A stretch of DNA of 64,000 nucleotides from an uncultured Lachnospiraceae bacterium (GTDB lineage Bacteria; Bacillota; Clostridia; Lachnospirales; Lachnospiraceae), in the NCBI GenBank assembly GCA_947172705.1, contig CAMWCA010000008.1, forward strand, positions 1 through 64,000, read 5' to 3'. Each line of letters starts with the position of its first letter. Position 1 is the first letter of the stretch. The notes below the pieces were generated by a model that was given only the letters and a program-made list of their open reading frames with translations, was not told the DNA's origin and did not search any database. Positions 8,859 through 17,648 of this stretch are shown piece after piece. A program made the position numbers and the translations under genes.

Positions 8859-10246
8859 CTTGTCTCGTCCGCTTTCTCTTCCTCTGTTGTACGGCGCAGC
8901 CTTGCCAGAAAAAATCCGTCCGTCTCGTGTATTCCCGGAAAAAGCTGCAGCCATCCCTCTTCTCCTTCCCCTTCCAATGCCTGGGGTAAAAAAGGCGTCA
9001 GAGACTCCGGTACAAAGGGGAATCGCTCCGTAAACCATTCGATCATTTGGTTATTTTCTCCGGGATTGATGGTGCAGGTACTGTAGATCAAAAGTCCTCC
9101 CGGCTTTACATACTGCCATATGACCTTCAGCATCTTTCGTTGAAGTTTCTCCAGCTCTTTTACCGCCTCCTGGGTGATTCGATATTTGATATCTCTTTTC
9201 TTACCCATAATACCAAGCCCTGAACAGGGCAGATCTGCCAAAACCACATCCGCCTTGCCCATCAGTTGCTCATCCGGCTTGCCCGCATCATGCACCTGGA
9301 CTTCTATATTTTCATATCCCATTCTTCTTATATTATCTCTGATCAGAGACGCCTTATACTCCCCTACGTCCCTTGCAATCACTTTTCCTCTTCCCGTCAG
9401 CTTTTCCGCCATATGCATGGACTTTCCGCCGGGAGCGGCGCATACGTCCAAAACCAGCATTTCCTTCCGGGCATTTTCCTTTTCTGTCCCTGCCGCTTCC
9501 GTCACCAGCATACTGCTTACATCCTGCACCGTAAACAGCCCTTCCTCATAACCGGGAAGATTGCCCACACCGTTTGTATGCCAAAGCTGAAAGGCGTAGG
9601 AAAGATAGGGATGCACTTTTGCCTCCACGCCGGCATTTTGCAGGCTTAAAAGCCAATCCTTCTTCTCAGTCTCACATAAACTTCCCCGAAGGCGGACTGT
9701 TACCGGGTGTTCCTGTAGAAGCCCTTCCAAAATGCATTCCGTCTTTTCTTTTCCATAGGCATCAAGCCACAACTCTACCAGCCACCTGGGCATGGAGTAA
9801 TAAACAGACAGATATTCCTTCTCATCCTTCTCCTGGTCCGGATAGGGAAGCATGTTCTTCTTTCTTGCAATTGCCCGCAGAACCCCATTCACAAAACCGG
9901 AAAGACCTCGAAATCCCCTTTTCCCCGCCAGCTTCACCGCCTCATTACAAACTGCGCTGTCAGGCGTGCCGTCCATAAAAAGAAGCTGATACACGCTCAT
10001 CCGCATCAGGTTTCGGATCAGAGGCTTCATTCTGCAAACAGGTACCCTGGAAAACTGATCCAAAACATAATCGATCTGAATCAGCCGCTCCAGCGTACCT
10101 TCCGTTACTCTTTTTACAAATGCCTTGTCCCTGTTTTCACTGTAATTATATTTATCCAGCACATCTCTGATCACCAGATGACTGTAGGCGCCTTTTTCCA
10201 GAATCTCCATCAGCACATCCAGCGCCAGTTCTCTTCCATTATCCAC
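8855..10246 (-). CDS. rsmB: 16S rRNA (cytosine967-C5)-methyltransferase RsmB
   Basis: A 463-residue m5C methyltransferase. The N-terminal ~130 residues form a NusB-like RNA-binding domain. The catalytic domain has the SAM site VLDVCAAPGGKS, motif IV LADLPCSGLG and the catalytic-cysteine region YSTCTINPGEN. It starts at GTG (MDNGRELALDV) with GAGGGG upstream, 14 bases after the preceding peptidase stop. The 3' end is translationally coupled to rlmN. Confidence 0.96.
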   Translation of the reverse strand: MDNGRELALDVLMEILEKGAYSHLVIRDVLDKYNYSENRDKAFVKRVTEGTLERLIQIDYVLDQFSRVPVCRMKPLIRNLMRMSVYQLLFMDGTPDSAVCNEAVKLAGKRGFRGLSGFVNGVLRAIARKKNMLPYPDQEKDEKEYLSVYYSMPRWLVELWLDAYGKEKTECILEGLLQEHPVTVRLRGSLCETEKKDWLLSLQNAGVEAKVHPYLSYAFQLWHTNGVGNLPGYEEGLFTVQDVSSMLVTEAAGTEKENARKEMLVLDVCAAPGGKSMHMAEKLTGRGKVIARDVGEYKASLIRDNIRRMGYENIEVQVHDAGKPDEQLMGKADVVLADLPCSGLGIMGKKRDIKYRITQEAVKELEKLQRKMLKVIWQYVKPGGLLIYSTCTINPGENNQMIEWFTERFPFVPESLTPFLPQALEGEGEEGWLQLFPGIHETDGFFLARLRRTTEEEKADETR

Positions 10247-10260
10247 CCAAGACCCCTCGC

Positions 10261-10983
10261 TTAATCTCTTCTTCGCCGGTTTCCAGTCAGCAGTATCAAC
10301 CTCAAAAGCTGGAGAACCGAGGCTGCCGCCGCTGCCACATAAGTGAGCGCCGCCGCGCCAAGTACACGTTTACAGTCATCCACCTCATCCTCATTCATAA
10401 TGCCGTAGTTTCCCAGGAGCTTGATCGCTCTTCCGGATGCATTGAATTCCACCGGCAGCGTCACTACCTGAAACAGTACCGCAAAAGTGAATACCCATAT
10501 CCCGATCTGGGCAAGGGAAAAATAACCGCCGCCCGGAAGTTCAAAACCAATGCCCAAAATCAACCCTAAAATCACAATGGGGAGCCCCAGCCTGGAACCG
10601 ATATTTGCTGCCGGAACCAACGCAGAACGGATCTTTAAAGGCAGATATCCTTCCTTATGCTGCAAAGCATGACCGCATTCATGAGCCGCCACTCCGATCG
10701 CCGCAACCGAGTTGGAGCCGTAAACAGAATCTGACAGCCGCAGCACCTTTCTGGCGGGATCATAATGATCTGTAAGATCCCCTGATACGTGCTGGATCTG
10801 TACATCATTGATCCCCGACATTTGCAGGATTCTCTGGGCTGCCTCCGCTCCGGTCATCCCCCTGCGGGATCTGATCTTTGCATATTTTGCATAGGTGCTG
10901 TTCACCCGGGAGCTTGCAAAAATGCACAAGATGGCTCCGATCAGAACCAGAATGTATGTGGGATCATAAAAAAATCCAAACAT
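10261..10983 (-). CDS. YugP-like neutral zinc metallopeptidase (membrane)
   Basis: A 240-residue membrane protein of the Zn_peptidase_2 family. An N-terminal TM helix (about 7-25) is followed by the zinc motif HECGH in AAHECGHALQH, and two or three further TM segments lie in the C-terminal half (IVILGLILGIG, FTFAVLFQVV, AALTYVAAAAASVL). The gene starts one base after the fmt stop and uses a very strong AAAGGAGGAG site inside fmt. It sits between fmt and rsmB, a frequent clostridial order. Substrates are unknown. Confidence 0.9.
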   Translation of the reverse strand: MFGFFYDPTYILVLIGAILCIFASSRVNSTYAKYAKIRSRRGMTGAEAAQRILQMSGINDVQIQHVSGDLTDHYDPARKVLRLSDSVYGSNSVAAIGVAAHECGHALQHKEGYLPLKIRSALVPAANIGSRLGLPIVILGLILGIGFELPGGGYFSLAQIGIWVFTFAVLFQVVTLPVEFNASGRAIKLLGNYGIMNEDEVDDCKRVLGAAALTYVAAAAASVLQLLRLILLTGNRRRRD

Positions 10984-10984
10984 C

Positions 10985-11953
10985 TTAAGTCTCCTCCTTT
11001 TCGCCTAACATCATACCCGGCTTCACTTCATAGCCCAGCAGAAAATCCTTTACCGCCATCCGCTTTTTCCCTTCCAGCTGTAAGGAGCGGATACGCAGGA
11101 TTCCCTGCCCGGTTTTCACATCAATATAGTCCTTTCCAACCTCCAAAATGCAGCCCGGCTGGATTTTGCTTTCTCCTCCTTCCGGCTTTTCCCCCAACTC
11201 ATTTTTTACCTCAGACTCCCAGATCTTCAGGGTTTTCCCCTGAAACAGAGTGTATGCGCTGGGCCAGGCGTTTAGTCCTCTGACAAGCCTCTCTAAAACC
11301 AATGCCTCTTTCTTCCAGTCTATCAGCCCCATGGATTTGGTGAGCTTTCCCACATGGGTGGCAAGCGTCTCATCCTGCTTTTGGGGAATCAATTTCCCTT
11401 TTTCAAGCCCTTCAAGGGCTTCCAGTATCAGCTCCGCTCCCACAGCCATCAGCTTATCGTGAAGGCTTTCCCCTGTTTCCGAAGGCGCAATGGGTATTGC
11501 CCTTTTACATAGTATATCTCCCGTATCCACCCCTTTATCCATCTGCTGAATGGTAATGCCCGTTTCCTTTTCTCCATTGATGACCGCCCATTGAATGGGT
11601 GCCGCTCCCCGGTATGCCGGAAGCAGGGAGGCGTGAATATTGATACAGCCCAGGCGCGGCATATTCAAAATCTCCTCCGATAAGATCTGTCCGAATGCAG
11701 TCACTACAAAAATGTCCGCAGGATATTCCGAAAGCTTCTTCACCGCCTCCGGTTCCCTTATTTTTACCGGCTGAAAAACCGGAATGCCATGCCTTAAGGC
11801 GCATTCCTTCACCGGCGTCATCTGTACTTCTTTTCCCCGTCCCTTCTGCTTATCCGGCTGAGTCACTACGGCGCTGACCTGATGCCCTGCCTTTATGATC
11901 GCCTCAAGAGGTGCTACTGCAAAATCCGGGGTGCCCATATATACGATCTTCAA
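10985..11953 (-). CDS. fmt: Methionyl-tRNA formyltransferase
   Basis: A 322-residue enzyme that formylates Met-tRNAi using 10-formyl-THF. The catalytic domain has MKIVYMGTPDFA at the start, INIHASLLPAYRG with the active-site N/H, and TGITIQQMDKGVDTGDI; a C-terminal tRNA-binding domain follows from about residue 205. The start codon is TTG at 11953, supported by GGAGGA seven bases upstream and by the exact MKIV family start. It follows def, so formylation and deformylation are co-expressed. Confidence 0.97.
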   Translation of the reverse strand: MKIVYMGTPDFAVAPLEAIIKAGHQVSAVVTQPDKQKGRGKEVQMTPVKECALRHGIPVFQPVKIREPEAVKKLSEYPADIFVVTAFGQILSEEILNMPRLGCINIHASLLPAYRGAAPIQWAVINGEKETGITIQQMDKGVDTGDILCKRAIPIAPSETGESLHDKLMAVGAELILEALEGLEKGKLIPQKQDETLATHVGKLTKSMGLIDWKKEALVLERLVRGLNAWPSAYTLFQGKTLKIWESEVKNELGEKPEGGESKIQPGCILEVGKDYIDVKTGQGILRIRSLQLEGKKRMAVKDFLLGYEVKPGMMLGEKEET

Positions 11954-11979
11954 GATTCTTCCTCCGTTTCCAAAATCTT

Positions 11980-12465
11980 TTAGTCTTCCTCATCCTCATA
12001 CAGATCGGCAACATCCATCAGCTCTCCCTCTACCTTTTCCACATAAAGGTGACCGTCCAGATGCTCCAGTTCATGGCAGATGGCGCGTGCCAAAAGCTCT
12101 GTTCCTTCTAATTCAAAAGGCTCCAAATTTTCATCATAAGCCTTTACTTTCACGTAATTAGGTCTTGTCACGATTCCCGTCTTTCCGGGAACGCTTAAGC
12201 ACCCTTCGTTTCCTGTCTGTTCTCCGCTGGTTTCCAGAATCACAGGGTTGATCAGCAGATAAGGTTCCTCGCCCGTTACGTCTATGACCACGATCCTCTT
12301 CAAAATTCCTACCTGAGGTGCGGCAAGCCCTACGCCGTTTGCCTCATACATGGTATCAAACATATCTTCTATCAATTCTCTTGTCCGATCGGTGATCTCC
12401 TTTACTTCCTTGCTGGTCTTGTTTAACACCGGATCTCCTATTTCTCTTACGTTTCTGATTGCCAT
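11980..12465 (-). CDS. def: Peptide deformylase
   Basis: A 161-residue metallohydrolase removing the formyl group from nascent chains. All three motifs are present: GVGLAAPQVG, EGCLSVPG (metal-binding Cys) and HELEHLDG (HExxH). The acidic C-terminal tail (DLYEDEED) is short. It lies 24 bases downstream of priA and 26 bases upstream of fmt. Confidence 0.97.
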   Translation of the reverse strand: MAIRNVREIGDPVLNKTSKEVKEITDRTRELIEDMFDTMYEANGVGLAAPQVGILKRIVVIDVTGEEPYLLINPVILETSGEQTGNEGCLSVPGKTGIVTRPNYVKVKAYDENLEPFELEGTELLARAICHELEHLDGHLYVEKVEGELMDVADLYEDEED

Positions 12466-12489
12466 TTTCTTTCCCTTTCCTTTCTATCC

Positions 12490-14724
12490 TTAATAACTGT
12501 CCATGGGATCAAAATCAAATTGTACATTTTCATCCTTAAGTCCGGAAAACTGAAGTTCCTGCTCGATCTTATCCTTTATCATCACAAGCTGTTCATACTC
12601 GGCGGATTTACAGTAAAGCACAAAGCGGTAAATATCGTTGATCTTCCCAATAGAAGCCTTTGCAGGTCCGATCACAACGCTTTTCTCCTCTTTTACCCTT
12701 CTGGCAAGCTCCGCCAGCCTTCCTGTCAGCCTCTCTCCCCGCTTCTCCTCAGGGGATGTAACCAAAACTGCCATCATATGTGCCGCCGGGGGATATACCC
12801 CCAATTCCCGGTATAAAATTTCTTCCTCATAAAAAGCCTCATACGCCTGCTCCGCCGCCCTTTGAATGCTGTAGTGGTCGGGTCTGTATGTCTGTATGAT
12901 CACTTCCCCGGGCTTGCTTCCCCTTCCGGCTCTTCCCGCCGCCTGGGTCAGCAGCTGAAAGGTCCTCTCCCCGGCACGGTAATCGCTGTCGTTTAAAGAC
13001 AAATCCGCCGCAAGTACTCCCACCAGGGTCACATTGGGGAAATCATGCCCTTTCACGATCATCTGCGTCCCTACCAGCACATCCGCCTCTCCCTGGGAAA
13101 ACGCTGCAAGAATCTTCTCATAGCTCTCCTTTGTGCGGGTAGTATCCCCATCCATTCGCAAAACCCGGATCTGGGGAAATCTTTTATACAACTGCTCTTC
13201 GATCTGCTCCGTTCCCGCCTTGAAACCTAATATATAGGGAGAACCGCAGGAAGGGCATTTGGCAGGCTGCACCATCTCATAACCGCAATAATGGCACACC
13301 ATTCTGCCTCCCATATGTTGAGACAGGGAAACATCACAGTGGGGACATTTCACAACCAGCCCGCAGGAACGGCAGGAAACAAACCCTGCATAACCTCTCC
13401 GGTTTAAAAAAAGCATGATCTGTTCTTTTTTGGCAATTCTGTCTTCCATCAATTCCTGAAGTCTTCTGCTGAAAATAGAACGGTTTCCACTTCGCAGTTC
13501 TTCCCTTAAATCAATGATGGAAACAGGCGCCAGGGTTCCCCCGGTAAGCCTGCGGTTTAACCGGAATAATTCATATTTTCCCTCCTTGGCTCTGTAATAT
13601 GCCTCCAGGGAAGGAGTGGCAGACCCAAGCACCAAACTTGCTTTTTTGATTTTTGCAAGCTGTTCCGCTGTCTCCCTGGCGTGATATCTGGGCATGGTTT
13701 CGCTTTTATAGCTGGGCTCATGCTCCTCGTCTATTATAATCATTCCCAAATTTGGAAAAGGAACAAACAACGCTGACCTGGGACCGATAATCACATCGAT
13801 CTCGCCATTTTTTGCCCGCTGGCACTGATCAAATTTTTCCCCCGGGGACAATGTGGAATTCATCACCGAAACTCTGTCCCCAAATCTTTTGTAAAACCGA
13901 AGCAGGGTCTGATAGGTCAGGGCAATTTCGGGAATCAGCATAATACACTGCTTTCCTCTCTTTATCATACCCTCGATCAGAGATAAATAGACCTCCGTTT
14001 TTCCGCTTCCGGTAATGCCGTGTATCAGATAGGTTTTCCTTTCCTCCCTGTCATAGTCAGAAAGAATTTTACTGCAAATTTCTCCCTGCTCCTGGCTTAA
14101 GATTTTTCCGAATTCTCTTCCTGTCTCAAGCTTCACCGGGTTTCTGTAATAGCTTTCCCTCTCTATGGTAATAACGCCCTGGGTTTCAAGGCTTTTCAAT
14201 GCCGCCGGCGATACGTTCAACTTCCCTGTTACCAGTTCGTAAGGAAGCATCGGTTCCCTGCACAACTCCTCCAGCACTCTTGCCTTCGCCGTCTGATGCT
14301 TTCTCATGCATTCCCCAAAAAGGGCGCGTGTTTCTTCCACAGACAACAGCCGGGTGATTTTCTTTTTTTCCTTCTGCTTCATGGCGCGCTTCACGGGAAG
14401 AACCGTTTTCAGCGCTGCGATCATAGTGGAACCATAGACATCTTTCATCCATGCCGCCAGCCTTACCGCATCCGCCTCGGCAGGCACAATACCTGTGACA
14501 ATGCCGTCTATCCATTTCAGCTTTTCGTCCGGGAACTGCGCCTTATCGGTAAGTCCCACCACATAGCCCTTGCGCATGTGGTCGCCTCTTCCAAAGGGGA
14601 TTTGTACGCACATGCCTTCTTCCAGCCTTCCCTTCAACTTATCCGGAATCTTGTACTGGAAAATTCTATCTACCTTTTCATGGGAAATGTCCACAATAAT
14701 ATTTGCATAGCTTCCCTCATTCAT
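12490..14724 (-). CDS. priA: Primosomal replication-restart helicase PriA
   Basis: A 744-residue superfamily 2 helicase that reloads the replisome at stalled forks. An N-terminal DNA-binding domain is followed by Walker A GITGSGKTE, the DEEH box in IIDEEHEPSYKS, and a zinc-binding region with four CxxC pairs (CRSCG, CPHCD, CHYCG, CPSCG) inserted in the helicase core. Motifs V and VI (AADLSLNDSDYRAGERTFQL and QAAGRAGRG) are intact. It starts at ATG 14724 between murE and def. Confidence 0.97.
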   Translation of the reverse strand: MNEGSYANIIVDISHEKVDRIFQYKIPDKLKGRLEEGMCVQIPFGRGDHMRKGYVVGLTDKAQFPDEKLKWIDGIVTGIVPAEADAVRLAAWMKDVYGSTMIAALKTVLPVKRAMKQKEKKKITRLLSVEETRALFGECMRKHQTAKARVLEELCREPMLPYELVTGKLNVSPAALKSLETQGVITIERESYYRNPVKLETGREFGKILSQEQGEICSKILSDYDREERKTYLIHGITGSGKTEVYLSLIEGMIKRGKQCIMLIPEIALTYQTLLRFYKRFGDRVSVMNSTLSPGEKFDQCQRAKNGEIDVIIGPRSALFVPFPNLGMIIIDEEHEPSYKSETMPRYHARETAEQLAKIKKASLVLGSATPSLEAYYRAKEGKYELFRLNRRLTGGTLAPVSIIDLREELRSGNRSIFSRRLQELMEDRIAKKEQIMLFLNRRGYAGFVSCRSCGLVVKCPHCDVSLSQHMGGRMVCHYCGYEMVQPAKCPSCGSPYILGFKAGTEQIEEQLYKRFPQIRVLRMDGDTTRTKESYEKILAAFSQGEADVLVGTQMIVKGHDFPNVTLVGVLAADLSLNDSDYRAGERTFQLLTQAAGRAGRGSKPGEVIIQTYRPDHYSIQRAAEQAYEAFYEEEILYRELGVYPPAAHMMAVLVTSPEEKRGERLTGRLAELARRVKEEKSVVIGPAKASIGKINDIYRFVLYCKSAEYEQLVMIKDKIEQELQFSGLKDENVQFDFDPMDSY

Positions 14725-14761
14725 ATTGTTCTACTCTCTCTTATCAGGGTGAAACACACCC

Positions 14762-16234
14762 TTACCGTCTCTCTTCCAGTATCTCCGCTATCAGCACCCT
14801 CTCATCCATGGGGTATTTCACGCCCTCGATCTCCTGATAGTCCTCATGCCCTTTTCCGGCAAGTACGATAATATCTCCCGGCTGTCCGTGGTCGATGGCA
14901 TAGGCAATGGCTTCCTTTCTGTCGCAGATCTCAACATACGCGCCCTTCGTCTTGCCAATGCCTGTTTTGATGTCCTCTATAATATCCTGAGGCTTTTCAA
15001 ACCGTGGATTGTCAGAAGTGATAATAGAAAGATCTGCATAGGTTCCGCTCACCTCTCCCATTTCAAATCGCCGCAGCTTTGAGCGGTTTCCGCCGCATCC
15101 AAACAAACACACCAGCCTTCCCGGCTTATATTCCCGAAGGGCAGTCAAAAGACTCTTAAGGCTCATGGCATTGTGGGCATAATCGATCAGCAGGGTAAAC
15201 TGATCGGACACCGGCACCATCTCGATCCTTCCCTTCACATGGGCTCCCAACAGCGCCTGCTGTATCTTGGGTGTCTCCACCTGAAAATGCCTGCACACCG
15301 CAATCGCCGTAAGGGCATTATATACACTGAATCTTCCCGGCGTAGGCACCTCCACGGAAAAGGGCTCTATTCCTTTCCCTTTTACCATAAAATCGATGCC
15401 CAGCTCTCCCGGTTTGGTGATCAGCTTTAAATCCTCCCCATAAAGATCCGCATGAGAATCAAAGCCATAGGTTTCCACCCGGCAGGTATGCCCTTCCAAA
15501 ACCGCCTCTGCATGGGCATCATCCCGGTTCACGATCCCCAGCCGGCACTGCTTAAAAAGAAGCCCCTTACAAGCAAGATATTCCTCAAAGTCCGCATGTT
15601 CATTGGGACCGATGTGATCCGGCTCCAGGTTGGTGAAAATCCCAATTTCAAAGGTAAATCCCTGAGTCCGGTGAAGCTTAAGCCCCTGGGATGCCACCTC
15701 CATCACCACGATCTCACAGCCGACCTCTTCCATTTCCTTAAAATACTTCTGCAGCAAGAAGGATTCCGGTGTGGTATTATTTGCCGGAATATGCTTCTCC
15801 CCTATAATGGTTTCGATGGTTCCCACCAGCCCAACCTTATATCCGGCACGTTCCAAAATGGATTTGATCAGATAGGTGGTGGTGGTCTTCCCCTTGGTTC
15901 CTGTAATTCCGATCACCTTAAGCCTGTCGGCGGGATGCCCGAAATACGCCGCCGCAATAAATGCCATGGCATATCTGGTATCCTCCACCCTGATCACCGT
16001 GATGTCGCTTTCCTCTGGGAGCTCCACCTCTTTTTGAACCACGATCGCCGCCGCTTTCTTTTTGGCTGCCTCCATGGCAAAGCTGTGACCGTCCACCTTG
16101 TAACCGCAGATACAGATAAATAAACACCCTTCGGATATTTTTCTGGAATCATTGACCACCTCTGTAATTTCCTTGTCAACGGTTCCTTTTATACATTGGT
16201 AAGAAAGATTTTTCAATAGTTCTTCACATTTCAT
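14762..16234 (-). CDS. murE: UDP-MurNAc-L-Ala-D-Glu:meso-diaminopimelate ligase MurE
   Basis: A 490-residue ATP-dependent ligase that adds the third residue of the peptidoglycan stem peptide. The ATP site is GTKGKTTT, and the substrate-selecting motif is DNPR (in TSDNPRFE), which marks meso-DAP rather than lysine as the added amino acid. The start at 16234 gives MKCEELLK, matching the family. A TTG at 16258 eight codons earlier (AAGGAA upstream) is possible because GGAGG is a long 13 bases from the ATG. It is the first gene of the ten-gene run. Confidence 0.95.
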   Translation of the reverse strand: MKCEELLKNLSYQCIKGTVDKEITEVVNDSRKISEGCLFICICGYKVDGHSFAMEAAKKKAAAIVVQKEVELPEESDITVIRVEDTRYAMAFIAAAYFGHPADRLKVIGITGTKGKTTTTYLIKSILERAGYKVGLVGTIETIIGEKHIPANNTTPESFLLQKYFKEMEEVGCEIVVMEVASQGLKLHRTQGFTFEIGIFTNLEPDHIGPNEHADFEEYLACKGLLFKQCRLGIVNRDDAHAEAVLEGHTCRVETYGFDSHADLYGEDLKLITKPGELGIDFMVKGKGIEPFSVEVPTPGRFSVYNALTAIAVCRHFQVETPKIQQALLGAHVKGRIEMVPVSDQFTLLIDYAHNAMSLKSLLTALREYKPGRLVCLFGCGGNRSKLRRFEMGEVSGTYADLSIITSDNPRFEKPQDIIEDIKTGIGKTKGAYVEICDRKEAIAYAIDHGQPGDIIVLAGKGHEDYQEIEGVKYPMDERVLIAEILEERR

Positions 16235-16580
16235 AATGGGTTTTCTGCCTCCAAGCAATATTTTCCTTATAATAAGATAGCACGAATGGGCGCTTTTTTC
16301 AATCTACCCTTTTACGGCCGTTTTCCCCTGCATTCGCCCTGTTTCGCGCTTGTTTCTTTTTTTTTATGATGTGGTTAATTTTTTATTTAGAGGATTTTAG
16401 ATTTTTATCATAAATCGGACACAATTTATACACATTTAACCTTTATGATAATAACCAAGATAGTTGAACAACTCACTATCTCCCCCCTCATAAGAATGCA
16501 AAGCCTCCGGCATCCCCCGGAGGCTTTTGCATCCAAGCATCAAATCGTAACATACTTAAACCCGAAAAGGACACTTCTTT
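16235..16580. other. Intergenic region with promoter-like boxes and a hairpin
   Basis: A 346-base AT-rich spacer between divergent murE and a membrane gene. It contains a plausible plus-strand promoter, TTATCA (16405-16410) and TATACA (16427-16432) with a 16-base spacer. A short open frame beginning ATGATAATAACC at 16445 follows, and then the strong hairpin listed separately. No longer conserved gene is visible. Confidence 0.5.
16497..16531 (+). terminator. Strong GC-rich hairpin, terminator or attenuator
   Basis: A near-perfect stem of TGCAAAGCCTCCGG against CCGGAGGCTTTTGCA around a 6-base loop, with a short T run inside the 3' arm. It lies about 60 bases downstream of a plausible promoter and 50 bases upstream of the next gene. 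It could therefore end a very short transcript or act as an attenuator. Confidence 0.55.
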
Positions 16581-17462
16581 ATGCATCTTCTCAAATCCAA
16601 AAAGATACAGGCTGCCGCTCTTATTTTGTCCGCAATTATTTTAGAAATTTTATCAACATTTTTTTACAGCGTGTGTCATTCTGCCCCGTTTCTTGAAACG
16701 CTTTATTATTCATCACAAATAGCCAGTAGTATTTTTGTCATAAGCGGTGTGGTAATTGCTGTCTGGCAGTATTACCTGTCTTCCAAAAGCGCCAGAACAG
16801 ACCTTGAAATCGTTCAGGTGCAAAGAGCAATCGACCTGTCAGAATACTACAAGGATCACATTTTAAAATATTTTCCCGCCGTTTACTATGTATTCAACCA
16901 TACTGGCATATCAGAAATCATCAACACCATTCATTTGGATCAATTAACAGATTTTGATGTATATGAACTAAAACGATTACTCACCTCGTCACAAATAGCT
17001 CAGCTTAAAGAAATCCAAAACTCCGCACATTTTACAAAGCGAATATTAGAAGCAGACACTATATATAATCTTAATTTAAACAAATATAAGCTCAAAACCA
17101 CTCTGGAGAAAAATGATATACTTCAACAGAACATATCTGCAAATGATTCATATATTATTCTGTCCTTTTTTTCCAGGTTAATAGATGATCTGTTAAATAA
17201 TATGGAGTTTTTTGCACTTCATTTTTCACACAATACTGCTGATGAATCTGTAATTTATCAATCTCTCCACCAAACCTACCTGCAAATCGTTCGATATACA
17301 TATTACGAAATAGCTCAAAGTAATACTGATTCAGCCAGCAAGTATTACACCAATGTAATTTGGTTATTTCAAAAATGGCGTCAAAGAAAAGACGAGCAGA
17401 ATACTGCCCGCTCTATACAATCACAATCTCTCCAATCATCTGGAACTATCATTTATAATTAA
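16581..17462 (+). CDS. Membrane protein of unknown function (DUF4760-like)
   Basis: A 293-residue protein with two N-terminal TM helices (about residues 10-30 and 42-64), then a soluble helical domain of about 220 residues rich in Asn, Ile and Lys. The layout resembles DUF4760 proteins, but I cannot confirm membership by eye. The start ATG has AAAGGA ten bases upstream. The gene is markedly AT-richer than murE and recJ and is transcribed against both, flanked on each side by a hairpin. This suggests a recently inserted gene. No catalytic motif is recognised. Confidence 0.7.
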   Translation: MHLLKSKKIQAAALILSAIILEILSTFFYSVCHSAPFLETLYYSSQIASSIFVISGVVIAVWQYYLSSKSARTDLEIVQVQRAIDLSEYYKDHILKYFPAVYYVFNHTGISEIINTIHLDQLTDFDVYELKRLLTSSQIAQLKEIQNSAHFTKRILEADTIYNLNLNKYKLKTTLEKNDILQQNISANDSYIILSFFSRLIDDLLNNMEFFALHFSHNTADESVIYQSLHQTYLQIVRYTYYEIAQSNTDSASKYYTNVIWLFQKWRQRKDEQNTARSIQSQSLQSSGTIIYN

Positions 17463-17476
17463 ATTGAAAACAGTTA

Positions 17477-17505
17477 TTGACATTTTTTCCATAATGGAAT
17501 ACCAT
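17477..17505 (+). promoter_or_regulatory. Promoter of a short intergenic transcript
   Basis: TTGACA (17477-17482) and TACCAT (17500-17505) have a perfect 17-base spacer. A second possible -10, TATAAA, is at 17511-17516. The only reading frame downstream is a nine-codon ORF and then a hairpin. Confidence 0.5.
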
Positions 17506-17544
17506 AAACATATAAACATAAAAGTCATACTAAGGAGGACACAT

Positions 17545-17574
17545 ATGAGAATAGGAAGCACCACCGTTTTTTAA
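17545..17574 (+). CDS. Nine-residue ORF with strong ribosome site (leader-peptide-like)
   Basis: ATG-to-TAA frame encoding MRIGSTTVF. It is preceded by a near-ideal AAGGAGG seven bases upstream and by a consensus-like promoter at 17477, and a 12-bp perfect hairpin begins 14 bases after its stop. The combination of promoter, ribosome site, minimal ORF and terminator is unlikely to be accidental. The peptide may be a leader controlling nothing downstream (the next gene is on the other strand), a signalling peptide, or part of a small RNA. No homology is recognised. Confidence 0.45.
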   Translation: MRIGSTTVF

Positions 17575-17588
17575 ATTTTGATTAATCC

Positions 17589-17622
17589 AATCAGGCATTC
17601 AGGAAACCGAATGCCTGATTTT
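17589..17622. terminator. Terminator hairpin between the short ORF and recJ
   Basis: A perfect 12-bp stem (AATCAGGCATTC / GAATGCCTGATT) with an 8-base loop, followed on the plus strand by TTTT. It can end the short plus-strand transcript and lies 27 bases past the recJ stop on the minus strand, so it may serve both. Confidence 0.65.
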
Positions 17623-17648
17623 ATGTTGCTGTTTTTCATTTCTTCGTG

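Noticed and set aside
8859..9038. N-terminal extension of rlmN
   Set aside because: The extra 60 codons lie inside rsmB and do not look like RlmN; the ATGA junction supports the shorter start.
15452..16123. 223-codon open frame on the plus strand
   Set aside because: Antisense to murE, with no supported start or homology.
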